Below, piece after piece: positions 16,187 to 25,023 of a DNA stretch of 46,374 nucleotides. The notes beneath the pieces are model-generated. The model saw only the letters and a list, made by a program, of their open reading frames with translations. It ran no database searches and was not told where the DNA came from. The position numbers were made by a program, and so were the translations under genes. How positions within the stretch are numbered: the first letter of the stretch is position 1; each line of letters opens with the position of its first letter. This DNA is from Candidatus Omnitrophota bacterium. Its GTDB lineage: Bacteria; Omnitrophota; Gorgyraeia; Gygaellales; Profunditerraquicolaceae. The stretch is taken from contig JAQTQC010000012.1 in the NCBI GenBank assembly GCA_028712505.1, forward strand, positions 1 to 46,374, in the 5' to 3' direction.

Positions 16187-17314
16187 ATGGAAAGAAAAAA
16201 AGTAATAATCTATTTATCCATACTTGTTTCAGCCATCATCCTGGCTGGTGTCTGGGCAGGTTCAACGATATTTCATAAACAGGAGGCTTCGGTCTATTTT
16301 CAGAAGGCTATCCAACTGAAGACTGAGGGGGGAAATAAATGGAAGGAAACTAATGTTCAGGGGGCTTTGGCGGATTACGAGAAGGCTTTAGCTATGTTCC
16401 AATTGATCGCTAAGCGTTATCCTGAATGGAAAACCGAGTCTGGTTCTTTATCTGATTTGATCAAGAGTTGCGAAGAGGCGATAAAGTCATGTGGTAGGGC
16501 CAAGAGGACAAATGAAGCAACAGCTATAATTAACCGCGGACATGCTTATCTGGAAAAACAAAAATATAACGAAGCCTTGTCTGAGTATAAGATTGTGTTG
16601 GATGAATATGGGGATATTCCTCGAAACTGCTGTATAGCTCAGTTGTATACGGGTATTGTTTGCCAACAGATAGGGCAGCAGGAGGAAGCAATAAGAAGAT
16701 ACAAAATAGTTCTGGATGAGCATGGTGACCAGGCGGAACTTTGTGCAATAGCACAGACTTATCTGGGGGTTGCTTATTATCAGCTCGGTGATTACGAGAA
16801 TGCTCTTAGTGCATACCAGGCAGCTTTAAAAATTAACCGGGAGTATCGGCAGTTAAGTGCCCAGTCTTTAGCTGGAATCGGTGAGATATACCGGACAATG
16901 GGCAAATATGAAGAGGCGCGCAGCGCATTCCAGGATCTGATAGCCCAATATCCGGATTCCATCCAGGCTAAGGCTATTGCAAATGTAATCGATGTTCTCC
17001 CTTTGGAGTCGTGGAAGGAAAATATCGATCAGTCTGCGAATGTTAAACAGGGTGTTGCCATAACCCAGAAATTTTTGTCCGATCAGATATCACAAAAAGA
17101 TTTCCAGAGAATGCTTGTTGCTTTGGATGAAAAAAACAAAAATGATGCCCTTTATGTGATCGGCTTGAAATATCAAACAAAAGGGGAACTGGGGGAAGCA
17201 AAGAAATATTATAAAGAATGTGTTGCAATGTCTACGGCAGATGGGGATCAGGATGTTGCGTATCAGGCAGCGGTAAAGGCGTTGGAAGATATTGCAAAAC
17301 AAGAAGATGATTAA
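16187..17314 (+). CDS. Membrane-anchored TPR protein
   Basis: A 375-residue protein with an N-terminal membrane anchor (about residues 7-26, IYLSILVSAIILAGVWAGS) and a periplasmic-type helical body of tetratricopeptide repeats. Examples are AIINRGHAYLEKQKYNEALSEY, QLYTGIVCQQIGQQEEAIRRY, QTYLGVAYYQLGDYENALSAY and GIGEIYRTMGKYEEARSAF. TPR arrays are scaffolds, so it may hold the export or processing complex at the membrane. AAAGGAGGG precedes the ATG. It lies 57 bases after the SPASM gene, the largest gap inside the cluster, and 9 bases before the ABC genes. No enzymatic motif is present. Confidence 0.78.
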   Translation: MERKKVIIYLSILVSAIILAGVWAGSTIFHKQEASVYFQKAIQLKTEGGNKWKETNVQGALADYEKALAMFQLIAKRYPEWKTESGSLSDLIKSCEEAIKSCGRAKRTNEATAIINRGHAYLEKQKYNEALSEYKIVLDEYGDIPRNCCIAQLYTGIVCQQIGQQEEAIRRYKIVLDEHGDQAELCAIAQTYLGVAYYQLGDYENALSAYQAALKINREYRQLSAQSLAGIGEIYRTMGKYEEARSAFQDLIAQYPDSIQAKAIANVIDVLPLESWKENIDQSANVKQGVAITQKFLSDQISQKDFQRMLVALDEKNKNDALYVIGLKYQTKGELGEAKKYYKECVAMSTADGDQDVAYQAAVKALEDIAKQEDD

Positions 17315-17323
17315 AATAAGCTG

Positions 17324-18106
17324 ATGCCTTTTATCGTAGAAGCATATAATTTAAGCAAGGAATTCAAACAAGCCCAGCCGTTAAACAATCCTTTTTCTTT
17401 TCTTGGGAGAACAAAGACTGCTCTGGCTGTAGATAATATTAATCTCCAGATTGAGAAAGGGGAACTTTTTGGCATCCTCGGAGAGAATGGGGCTGGAAAG
17501 ACTACTTTAATAAAGATGCTCTGTTGTCTTATACTGCCTAGCCGGGGTACAGCCAAGGTATCGGGATTGGATATTTATAGTGATGGAGAGAAAATTAAAT
17601 CAATAATCGGTTTAGCCGGCAGCGATGAACGAAGTTTTTACTGGAGACTGACGGGTAGGCAAAACTTACAATTTTTTGCCAGTTTGTACAATCTTTCTTC
17701 TCTGCAAGCAAAATCAAGGATAGGGGAAGTAGCTGATTTTTTGGAAATCGAAGGGTTGGATAAAGTTTTTCAGGAATGTTCTGCGGGGGTTAAACAGAAG
17801 CTAGCTTTAGCCAGGGCCTTAATTAATGATCCGCAAATCTTATTTTTGGATGAGCCGACTAAAAGCCTTGATCCTGATGCTGCCTGGAATTTAAGGGAGT
17901 TTATCAAAAATAAACTTGTTGGCCAGCAGAATAAAACTGTTTTCTTTGCCACGCATAATTTAGAAGAAGCAGAATACTTATCTGACCGTTTGGCGATTAT
18001 GAATAAGGGGCAAATTAAAGTTCTAGGTGACATTAACGAACTGAGGGCGATGATGGGAGGAGTTCCCGCTACCTTAAAAGAAATTTTCAGTTGTTTTGCC
18101 AGATAA
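17324..18106 (+). CDS. ABC-2-type transporter, ATP-binding subunit
   Basis: A 260-residue ABC ATPase of the drug/polysaccharide/peptide exporter type. Walker A is GENGAGKTT (53-61). The signature is the ABC-2-class variant CSAGVKQKLALARAL (from about 152). Walker B is ILFLDEPTKSLD (about 172-183). The switch His lies in FFATHNLEEAE. A short N-terminal insert (FKQAQPLNNPFSFLGRTKTAL) resembles that of ABC-2 exporters next to modification clusters. It pairs with the permease 3 bases downstream and is the likely export motor for the cluster's product. Confidence 0.9.
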   Translation: MPFIVEAYNLSKEFKQAQPLNNPFSFLGRTKTALAVDNINLQIEKGELFGILGENGAGKTTLIKMLCCLILPSRGTAKVSGLDIYSDGEKIKSIIGLAGSDERSFYWRLTGRQNLQFFASLYNLSSLQAKSRIGEVADFLEIEGLDKVFQECSAGVKQKLALARALINDPQILFLDEPTKSLDPDAAWNLREFIKNKLVGQQNKTVFFATHNLEEAEYLSDRLAIMNKGQIKVLGDINELRAMMGGVPATLKEIFSCFAR

Positions 18107-18109
18107 AGA

Positions 18110-18925
18110 ATGAAAATATCTCTTGATAAATCAATAGCCTTTATTAAAAAAGATATACTTGTTGAGTTTAGTTATAAGCTACAATTTGTTTTAAGCTGGG
18201 TAGGGATATTTCTTTCGGTGTTGATATTTTATTATATCTCAAGGCTTTTTGGAAAAATAGAAAGCCCATACCTGGCAGAATATGGGGGTGAATATTTCCC
18301 CTTTGTTTTTATCGGAATAATGCTTTCTGGGTATCTGGCATTAGCATTAGGAAGTTTTTCTGTCAATATAAGGAATGAACAATTGACAGGGACATTGGAG
18401 GCAATGTTTGTCACCCCTGCAAAACCCTCTACGATAATTTCTTCTATCTCCCTTTGGAATTTTATTTTTAATTCCATAAGTATCGTTATTTACCTGCTAT
18501 GCGGCATTCTTATCTTTGGTATCAACTTAAGTCAGGCGAATTTTATAGGTGCTTTTATAATTTTATTCCTTACTATCCTATCTTTAAGTAGCATAGGTAT
18601 AATTTCTGCCGCTTTTACGATGGTTTTTAAAAGGGGAGATCCCATTGCTTGGTTGCTAAATCTGTCTTCTGCCTTCTTTTCTGGGGTGTATTTTCCGGTA
18701 AATATACTTCCGGATAACCTCCGGATTGTTTCTAATCTTATACCTGTGACCTATTCTTTAAGGGGGTTAAGGAACGCGTTATTACTTGGCCAGGGTTTCA
18801 AAGTCTTGATGCCGGATATAGTTATTTTGTTTATCTTTTGCCTGGTATTGCTGCCTTTGAGCCTGTTGATATTCAACTATGCCACGAAAAAGTCAAAGAT
18901 AACAGGCAGTCTGGCCCATTATTAA
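18110..18925 (+). CDS. ABC-2-type transporter, permease subunit
   Basis: A 271-residue integral membrane protein with about six helices and the ABC-2 permease layout. A cytoplasmic N-terminus (FIKKDILVEFSYKLQFVLSWVGIF) is followed by the conserved ELTGTLEAMFVTP-like element (here EQLTGTLEAMFVTPAKPS). Near the end is SSAFFSGVYFPVNILPDNLRIVSNLIPVTYSLRGLRNALL, the typical ABC-2 block. It is coupled to the ATPase gene by a 3-base gap and closes the cluster. A new promoter follows within 30 bases and I see no terminator between. Confidence 0.9.
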   Translation: MKISLDKSIAFIKKDILVEFSYKLQFVLSWVGIFLSVLIFYYISRLFGKIESPYLAEYGGEYFPFVFIGIMLSGYLALALGSFSVNIRNEQLTGTLEAMFVTPAKPSTIISSISLWNFIFNSISIVIYLLCGILIFGINLSQANFIGAFIILFLTILSLSSIGIISAAFTMVFKRGDPIAWLLNLSSAFFSGVYFPVNILPDNLRIVSNLIPVTYSLRGLRNALLLGQGFKVLMPDIVILFIFCLVLLPLSLLIFNYATKKSKITGSLAHY

Positions 18926-18954
18926 ATCTATTCGTTTTGCAAGCGTAATTATTA

Positions 18955-18983
18955 TTGACAAATGATGTAGTTGTGTTAACATA
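18955..18983 (+). promoter_or_regulatory. Promoter of hppA
   Basis: A perfect TTGACA at 18955-18960 with TAACAT at 18977-18982 (16-base spacer) or AACATA one base later. The leader would be about 60 bases, ending in GAAAGGAG before ATG 19051. Confidence 0.6.
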
Positions 18984-19050
18984 CATCCTAATTTTTGAAT
19001 TTACAGAGCGTCGCAGGCACTGTTTATTTTCTTGAAAGGAGCGTAGTAAA

Positions 19051-21150
19051 ATGGGTTTTGATTTGTTGCTGCTAGCACCGGTAGGTTCGATTTTAGCTTT
19101 AAGTTTTGCGTTTTATCTGGCCTTAAGTATCTTAAAAATGGACGAAGGGACAGACAAGATGAAAGAAATTGCTCAGGCAGTTCGCGTGGGGGCACAGGCT
19201 TACTTAAAAAGGCAGTATCTTGGTGTTTCCATGTTTTTTATCGTGGTATTCTTTGTCCTGTTGGCTATGGCCTTGAAAAATTATCTGGTTATTTTTGTGC
19301 CTTTTGCCTTTCTGACCGGTGGATTTTTTTCAGGGTTGTCAGGTTTTATCGGCATGACCATTGCTACCCAGTCATCTAATCGTACTGCCCAGGCAGCTTC
19401 CAAGAGTCTGAATTCAGGTTTGCGTGTAGCTTTTTCCAGTGGAGCGGTAATGGGGCTTACTGTAGTGGGGCTGGGATTGCTGGATTTAAGCGTCTGGTAT
19501 TATTTTCTGAATTGGTATTATTCTTGTCATGCGATTCCAATGGGGACGGATAAAATTGCGGCGATTACCTCTACCATGCTTTGTTTTGGTATGGGGGCTA
19601 GTTCTATGGCGCTTTTTGCCAGGGTCGGTGGCGGTATTTTTACTAAAGCTGCTGATGTCGGGGCGGATTTGGTGGGTAAGGTAGAAGCAGGTATTCCCGA
19701 GGATGATCCGCGCAACCCGGCAGTCATCGCGGATAATGTCGGTGATAATGTCGGTGATGTTGCAGGCATGGGTGCCGATCTTTATGAATCGTATGTAGGT
19801 TCAATTGTAGCTACCTCAGCTTTAGGGGTTGCTGCGGGGCTTGGAGTAGCCGGAGTAACTGTACCTATGGTTATGGCAGCGGTAGGAGTGGTTGCTTCAA
19901 TTCTCGGTACATTTTTTGTAAAAAGTGGTGAGCAGGCAAGTCAAAAAGTACTTTTAGCTGCTTTACGTAAGGGGGTATTTACAAGTTCTTTCATAGTTGC
20001 GATAATTTCTTACTTTTTGGTGAAATCTACGTTAGGTATTGAGCATATTGGTGTTTATTGGGCGGTTTTGGCGGGTTTGATTGCCGGTGTATTGATTGGT
20101 TTGTGTACTGAGTATTATACATCCAGCGGATTTAAACCAACTCGTTCTATTGCCGATGCTTCTTTGACCGGACCAGCAACTGTAATTATCAGCGGTATTG
20201 CTGTAGGGATGATGTCTACTGCAATTCCGGTTATTATTGTTTGTATCGCTATTTTGATCAGTTTTTTTGTTTCAGGCGGGGCAGCGAATTTTAATGCCGG
20301 TTTATATGGTATTGCCATTTCTGCCGTAGGCATGCTTTCAACCTTAGGTATTACCTTAGCTACTGATGCATATGGTCCGGTTGCTGATAATGCAGGAGGT
20401 AATGCAGAGATGTCCAAGCTACCTCCTGAAGTAAGGAAGAGAACGGATGCTCTGGATTCTTTAGGAAATACTACTGCAGCCACCGGTAAGGGTTTTGCAA
20501 TTGGTTCAGCAGCTCTGACTGCATTGGCATTAATTGCTGCATATAAGGATCAGGTTATGATTTTTGGTAAGAATATTAATGCTGATATGATGAATCCCGC
20601 GGTTTTGGTAGGTTTATTCGTAGGCGGGATGTTGCCATTTTTATTTTGTTCTCTGACTATGCGTGCAGTAGGCAGGGCAGCAGGTAAGATCGTAGTTGAA
20701 GTGCGCAGACAGTTTAAAGAGATAGTCGGCCTTATGGAAGGCAAAGCCAAACCTGATTATGCTCGTTGTGTAAGTATTGCAACTGCCGCAGCTCAAAAGG
20801 AGATGGTTCTTCCGTCTCTTTTAGCAATAGCTGCTCCTATAATAGTAGGATTATTGATAGGTGTGAATGCAGTTGCCGGTCTGCTTGTAGGAGCGACTGC
20901 CACAGGTTTTGTATTGGCGATTATGATGGCTAATTCTGGAGGTGCATGGGATAATGCCAAGAAATTCGTAGAAGAGGGGCATCATGGAGGAAAAGGGTCT
21001 GCTGCCCATAAAGCTACGGTAGTCGGAGATACCGTAGGTGATCCGTTTAAAGATACTTCTGGCCCGAGTTTAAATATATTGATTAAACTCATGTCTATGG
21101 TTTCTATCGTATTTGCTTCATTTATCATCAAGAATGCTTTCTTAAAATAA
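19051..21150 (+). CDS. hppA: Membrane ion-pumping pyrophosphatase
   Basis: A 699-residue membrane pyrophosphatase that couples PPi hydrolysis to H+ or Na+ export. The PPi site is intact: [32 protein letters not shown] with the [17 protein letters not shown] repeat, a second acidic site [16 protein letters not shown], and the C-terminal [18 protein letters not shown]. In the selectivity motif [10 protein letters not shown] (from Gly472), Ala476 is the residue typical of K+-dependent enzymes; K+-independent ones have Lys there. I cannot decide between H+ and Na+. About 16 helices, full length. It stands alone between its own promoter and a strong terminator. It suits an energy-limited fermenter recycling biosynthetic PPi. 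Confidence 0.96.
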   Translation: MGFDLLLLAPVGSILALSFAFYLALSILKMDEGTDKMKEIAQAVRVGAQAYLKRQYLGVSMFFIVVFFVLLAMALKNYLVIFVPFAFLTGGFFSGLSGFIGMTIATQSSNRTAQAASKSLNSGLRVAFSSGAVMGLTVVGLGLLDLSVWYYFLNWYYSCHAIPMGTDKIAAITSTMLCFGMGASSMALFARVGGGIFTKAADVGADLVGKVEAGIPEDDPRNPAVIADNVGDNVGDVAGMGADLYESYVGSIVATSALGVAAGLGVAGVTVPMVMAAVGVVASILGTFFVKSGEQASQKVLLAALRKGVFTSSFIVAIISYFLVKSTLGIEHIGVYWAVLAGLIAGVLIGLCTEYYTSSGFKPTRSIADASLTGPATVIISGIAVGMMSTAIPVIIVCIAILISFFVSGGAANFNAGLYGIAISAVGMLSTLGITLATDAYGPVADNAGGNAEMSKLPPEVRKRTDALDSLGNTTAATGKGFAIGSAALTALALIAAYKDQVMIFGKNINADMMNPAVLVGLFVGGMLPFLFCSLTMRAVGRAAGKIVVEVRRQFKEIVGLMEGKAKPDYARCVSIATAAAQKEMVLPSLLAIAAPIIVGLLIGVNAVAGLLVGATATGFVLAIMMANSGGAWDNAKKFVEEGHHGGKGSAAHKATVVGDTVGDPFKDTSGPSLNILIKLMSMVSIVFASFIIKNAFLK

Positions 21151-21179
21151 GATTTAATTTAAGGAGGTTTGGTCGATCT

Positions 21180-21220
21180 TAGGGGTGTCCCCAACTGGGG
21201 ACACCCCTATTATTTTGTTT
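21180..21220 (+). terminator. Intrinsic terminator after hppA
   Basis: TAGGGGTGTCCCC (21180-21192) pairs with GGGGACACCCCTA (21197-21209) around the loop AACT, followed by TTATTTTGTTTT. A 13-bp stem with a T-rich tail. Its core GGGTGTCC/GGACACCC recurs in the terminator at 31883. Confidence 0.85.
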
Positions 21221-21221
21221 T

Positions 21222-21240
21222 CTATAGCCTGCTGCTATAG
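21222..21240. repeat. Short perfect hairpin
   Basis: CTATAGC (21222-21228) pairs with GCTATAG (21234-21240) with a 5-base loop, directly after the hppA terminator. No poly-T follows. Function unknown; the next roughly 95 bases up to the sigma-factor promoter hold nothing I recognise. Confidence 0.4.
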
Positions 21241-21337
21241 CGGATGGTTTTATCTCTGTTTGCTTGTACTCACAGTGGCTGTGCTAGAAAAAGCGGTAAG
21301 GTGTTTGATTTTGAGTAGGGTCGGTTCAATTCTTTGT

Positions 21338-21364
21338 TTGACAAAGATATTTTAGTGATATAAT
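21338..21364 (+). promoter_or_regulatory. Promoter of the sigma-factor operon
   Basis: Consensus TTGACA (21338-21343) and consensus TATAAT (21359-21364) with a 15-base spacer, slightly short. The predicted start site (about 21371) coincides with the ATG at 21372, implying a leaderless transcript. Confidence 0.6.
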
Positions 21365-21371
21365 TATAAGC

Positions 21372-21983
21372 ATGGACGACTTAAGGTTTGTCCAGGCTTG
21401 TATCAAAGGGGACAAACAATTCTGGAATGAATTTCTATCACGTTATTCCCGCCTGATTTACAACTATATCTACAGTGTTTTGGCAGTAAAAGGTCACAGT
21501 CTTGCATTTGGGCAGGTAGAAGATATCTTCCAAGAAATATTCTATTCTTTAATTAAAGATAATTACAGAAAGTTATCGACTTATCAAGGCAGGAATGGAT
21601 GCTCTTTAGCCAGTTGGCTTAGGCAGATTACCATTAATTTTACTATAGATTATTTGCGAAAACTCAAACCTGCGCTTTCGATTGAAGCTGAGATTGAACC
21701 GGGGCTTAGCTTAAGGGATGTTTTGAAGGATCTTTCGGCTGATGTGCTTGAGTTTTTGAGTAATCAGGATAAGCGTAAGACTTTACAAGATTGCGTGGGC
21801 TTACTTGAGTCCGATGAGCAGTATTTTATGGAGCTCTTTTTGAACCAAGAGTTGAACTTGGAGCAAATCAGAGATTATTATAAGATTACCCGTGGAGCGG
21901 TAGATATGCGCAAAAGCAGGATATTCCAGAAGTTGCGGGATTGTTTTAAAAGAAAGGGTTTTAAGTTAGATTTCTTGAAATAA
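21372..21983 (+). CDS. ECF-type sigma-70 family RNA polymerase sigma factor
   Basis: A 203-residue sigma factor with region 2 (FWNEFLSRYSRLIYNYIYSVL, then VEDIFQEIFYSLIKDNYRKLSTY) and WLRQITINFTIDYLRK. After a linker comes region 4 with LNLEQIRDYYKITRGAVDMRKSRIFQKLRD, the helix-turn-helix that would contact the -35 element. Regions 1 and 3 are missing, as in ECF factors. No Shine-Dalgarno precedes the ATG. It is followed at 27 bases by a zinc-finger anti-sigma-like gene and then a CHAT-protease gene, the usual partner order for a regulated ECF factor. Its regulon is unknown. Confidence 0.85.
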   Translation: MDDLRFVQACIKGDKQFWNEFLSRYSRLIYNYIYSVLAVKGHSLAFGQVEDIFQEIFYSLIKDNYRKLSTYQGRNGCSLASWLRQITINFTIDYLRKLKPALSIEAEIEPGLSLRDVLKDLSADVLEFLSNQDKRKTLQDCVGLLESDEQYFMELFLNQELNLEQIRDYYKITRGAVDMRKSRIFQKLRDCFKRKGFKLDFLK

Positions 21984-22010
21984 TACGTCTATTTAACCGG
22001 GGGAAGTTAT

Positions 22011-22718
22011 ATGTTTAGCAATTTCGAAAGAATAGTCAAGGTTATCTATCGGGAATGGAAAACATCTGTTGTCGGTACCCTGGATAAAGAACATCCCAGC
22101 GAAGAGGTTTTGGCTTGTTTTCTCGAAGATAAGCTTTCTCAGGCAGATAAAGATTTAACCCAGAGTCATCTGTTGAGATGCAACAAATGTGCCGAGTATT
22201 TAAGCGTACAGCTTAGAATTGAGCCGCATTTGAGTAAAGATGTTCCTGTTTCTTTGTTGGAGAAGGTCAAAAGAATTCTTGGCAGCGGTATCAAGGATAA
22301 TATATTTGAGATAGCGCTTAGGCTTAAAGATAAGGCCTGGGAGATTATTCAGACCAGTGGCGATGTGCTTGTAGACCAAGAGTTGATTCCGGCGCCTGTT
22401 TTGCGCAGTCGTCAGATAAATGAGTTTAAAGAAGAAGTGAATATTCTAAAAGATCTGCACGAGTTTAGGATATTAGCCAGGCTTGAAATTAAAAGCAACA
22501 AGGATTTTAGTCTTATGATTGAGGTTAAAGATAAACAAGGGAGAAGGATTAATAAGAGTTTGCGGGTAACTCTTATTAAAAATGAAGTTGAGCTGGAATC
22601 TTATATTTCAGATACGGGCAATAGTGTTTTTGAGAATATCTTGCCAGGAGATTATCGGGTTGAGATAACCCAAAAAGCGTATTTAGCCGCTGTAATTGAT
22701 CTTAAAGTTAAGGCTTAA
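22011..22718 (+). CDS. Zinc-finger anti-sigma-like protein with beta-sandwich tail
   Basis: A 235-residue protein. The N-terminal segment has H53-x3-C57-x2-C60 (QSHLLRCNKC) after EEVLACFLEDKLS, the pattern of ZAS anti-sigma domains that hold an ECF factor inactive. No membrane helix is visible, so it is probably cytosolic. The C-terminal third (about 155-235, SLMIEVKDKQGRRINKSLRVTL to ILPGDYRVEIT) resembles a carboxypeptidase-regulatory or Ig-like beta-sandwich. It is encoded between an ECF sigma factor and a CHAT protease, which makes it the natural candidate for the proteolytic target. That last point is inference. Confidence 0.7.
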   Translation: MFSNFERIVKVIYREWKTSVVGTLDKEHPSEEVLACFLEDKLSQADKDLTQSHLLRCNKCAEYLSVQLRIEPHLSKDVPVSLLEKVKRILGSGIKDNIFEIALRLKDKAWEIIQTSGDVLVDQELIPAPVLRSRQINEFKEEVNILKDLHEFRILARLEIKSNKDFSLMIEVKDKQGRRINKSLRVTLIKNEVELESYISDTGNSVFENILPGDYRVEITQKAYLAAVIDLKVKA

Positions 22719-22723
22719 GCCTT

Positions 22724-24919
22724 ATGCCTTCTCCGGAAGCGTTGGTTTTAGATGTATTTAAGCAAGGGGATTATTTAAGGATGGGCCTGTTTGGCCAGGG
22801 GCAAGTCATCCCTACTTTGCGGCGCTATAGTTTAGTTGCAATATCTTTTAGTGAATTAATAAGTTTAAGCGTTGATTTAATTTCTGTCTTAAACCGTCCT
22901 TCCAAAGATCGTCTATCCAGGTTTGATCAGTTGAAATCTCTGCAAAAAATCGGTCGTTTGTTTTGGGATCATCTGTTTAGTCGTTCAGTAAAGGAAAGGC
23001 TTAAAAATAGCCAGTCTTGTATATTGACACTTTCTTTAGATGAAGAATTGATTTATCTGCCTTGGGAGTTGGTATTTGATGGCAGTGACTTTTTTTGTCT
23101 TAAATTCAGCTTGGGCAGGTTAGTGCGGAGCAAGGGAGATCCTACTTTGCTGCAATACCGGGATTTGGCTGAAAGTTTGAAGATGCTCATTTTGGCCGAT
23201 CCTCTCGGGGATTTAAAATCCGCTTATGCCGAAGGAGTGAATATAAAGAATCAATTTATTCATAAAACCAGGAAAGTCTATATTGATTTTAAGTCTACAA
23301 ATATAGATAAGAACTATGTTAAGAAGAATATTTGTGATTATGATATTGTCCATTTTGCCGGACACTGCGAGTTTGATAAGAAAGATTTTCAGAAAAGTGG
23401 CTGGGTTTTAAGCGATGGTTTATTCACTACCGAAGATATCCTTAAAATGGGCCAGAGTTGCAGTTTACCGGCATTAGTATTTTCTAATGCCTGTCATTCA
23501 GCCCAGGCTAATCCTAGATCAATCGATTCGGGATACCAGCAGGCAAATTATAGCATGTCTAGTGCGTTTTTGAGTGCCGGAGTCAGGCATTATATCGGAA
23601 CAATTCGTAAGGTTGAAGACAACTCCAGTCTTATATTTGCCCGGGAATTCTACGCCCAGCTTATCTCTGGAGTGAATGTGGGAGAGTCCTTGCGTTTAGC
23701 AAAGCTAAAATTGATCAAAGAATTTGAGTTAAGTAGCTTATATTGGGTGAATTATCTTCTTTTCGGGTATCCTGGTTTTGTCTTTTTCAAACACGGAAGG
23801 AACAAAGAGAGTAAGTATAGAAGCACTGTTTTTTATAGGAAAATTTTGTTTAAAAGCGGAATGACAATTTCTTTGGTTTGTGCGGTATTTATTTTAGCGT
23901 TCTTAATGCCTAGGCTTAACCCGAACAAAATTTTAATGTTTCATAACCTACAGGCTGAATATTATAGAGGCAATAACCGGTCCGCGGTTAGTTTAGCTGA
24001 GGAGCTGATTGACAAATACCAGGATTTCTTGGCGGCTTATCCTGTAATTGCTGATGCCTGTCAGCGTCTCGGTGATAAAAATAGGGCTTTAAAATATTAT
24101 TTTGATTATGTGCTTAAAAGTGAAAAATTAAATAATTACCGGCATCTTATCCAGGCTTACGTAAAATTGGGATGGTTTTATCAGCTGGATGGGCAATACA
24201 TAAAAGCTCTGCAGCTATATGATAAATCTATAAAATTAAGCCGGAATACGTATGATAAAACCAGTGAAGCAGTTGTTCTGAGAAGATTAGCCGTTTGGTA
24301 TACAGATAGGGGTGTTTTTGATCGAGCCCTGGACCTTTTAACCAAAAGTCTGGCGATTAACCTGGAAAGGCAGCGTAGCTTTGAGAATGCTCGGAATTTA
24401 GCTTATGATTATCGTGCTGTGGGTGTGGTTTTTATGAAGAAAAATGACTATTCTGCGGCCAAAGAGTTTTATGAAAGAAGCCGTAAGATTTTCGAACGCC
24501 TGAAGCTTAAGAATGAGTTGAGCAGCTGTTATCTTGCTCTGGGGGAAGTTTATTTCCTTGAGAAAGAATACAACAAAGCTTTGGAGTATTATTATAAAGG
24601 AATAGAAATTGATAAGGGCCAAGTTAATAAAGTAAGTCTTGCCAGGGGTTATAATATGATGGGAGAACTTTATATGGGGATGGATGATCTGGCTAAGGCG
24701 GAAGAATGCTTTGGAATTTCGACTAAACTGGCTGAGGAAAGCAACAGCCGCATGGAAATAGCCAAGGTCAATTATAACTTGGGGTTTTTGTATAGAATGA
24801 AGGGGAGAAAAAATCTGGCTAGGGAACATTGGCGTAAAGCACAGGAGATTTACCGGTCGGCAGATCTTGATAAATATCAGGAGATCCGCAAGCAATTACT
24901 GGAACTGGACAATAATTAA
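22724..24919 (+). CDS. CHAT caspase-like protease - membrane helix - TPR protein
   Basis: A 731-residue protein. The CHAT domain (about 80-355) has its catalytic dyad in VHFAGHCEF (His214) and VFSNACHSAQ (Cys257), plus the typical AFLSAGVRHYIGTIRKVED and WVNYLLFGYPG ends. A single membrane helix follows (about 377-395). The basic stretch before it (FYRKILFK) places the protease in the cytoplasm. From about 405 to the end are seven or so TPRs, such as VVFMKKNDYSAAKEFYERSRK and LALGEVYFLEKEYNKALEYYYKG, which would then be periplasmic. The topology suggests an outside sensor and an inside protease. It sits 5 bases after the anti-sigma-like gene. Confidence 0.85.
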   Translation: MPSPEALVLDVFKQGDYLRMGLFGQGQVIPTLRRYSLVAISFSELISLSVDLISVLNRPSKDRLSRFDQLKSLQKIGRLFWDHLFSRSVKERLKNSQSCILTLSLDEELIYLPWELVFDGSDFFCLKFSLGRLVRSKGDPTLLQYRDLAESLKMLILADPLGDLKSAYAEGVNIKNQFIHKTRKVYIDFKSTNIDKNYVKKNICDYDIVHFAGHCEFDKKDFQKSGWVLSDGLFTTEDILKMGQSCSLPALVFSNACHSAQANPRSIDSGYQQANYSMSSAFLSAGVRHYIGTIRKVEDNSSLIFAREFYAQLISGVNVGESLRLAKLKLIKEFELSSLYWVNYLLFGYPGFVFFKHGRNKESKYRSTVFYRKILFKSGMTISLVCAVFILAFLMPRLNPNKILMFHNLQAEYYRGNNRSAVSLAEELIDKYQDFLAAYPVIADACQRLGDKNRALKYYFDYVLKSEKLNNYRHLIQAYVKLGWFYQLDGQYIKALQLYDKSIKLSRNTYDKTSEAVVLRRLAVWYTDRGVFDRALDLLTKSLAINLERQRSFENARNLAYDYRAVGVVFMKKNDYSAAKEFYERSRKIFERLKLKNELSSCYLALGEVYFLEKEYNKALEYYYKGIEIDKGQVNKVSLARGYNMMGELYMGMDDLAKAEECFGISTKLAEESNSRMEIAKVNYNLGFLYRMKGRKNLAREHWRKAQEIYRSADLDKYQEIRKQLLELDNN

Positions 24920-24971
24920 TATTCTTCTCAGCGAGATTTTGTTAGATTTTTATGAGTAATCAAAAAAATAC

Positions 24972-24999
24972 TTGACAATATTTCTTTTTAAGTTATACT
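24972..24999 (+). promoter_or_regulatory. Promoter of the Rrf2-sulfur operon
   Basis: TTGACA (24972-24977), a 16-base spacer, TATACT (24994-24999). The predicted start falls inside the dyad at 25000-25023. The longer reading frame beginning at 24972 starts on the -35 element itself and is not used. Confidence 0.75.
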
Positions 25000-25023
25000 C
25001 TACTATGTTCATAGAGATAGTAG
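25000..25023 (+). promoter_or_regulatory. Candidate Rrf2 operator
   Basis: Perfect inverted repeat CTACTAT (25000-25006) and ATAGTAG (25017-25023), with a second nested dyad CTATG-TT-CATAG (25003-25014). It overlaps the transcription start of the regulator's own operon, the position expected for autorepression. Confidence 0.5.

Noticed and set aside
8476-18925. Classical lasso peptide cluster
   Set aside because: No asparagine-synthetase-like cyclase or transglutaminase-like protease gene, and the candidate core has no Asp or Glu for the ring.
21338-24919. Type III-E CRISPR locus
   Set aside because: No gRAMP/Cas7-11, no adaptation genes and no repeat array around the CHAT-TPR gene.
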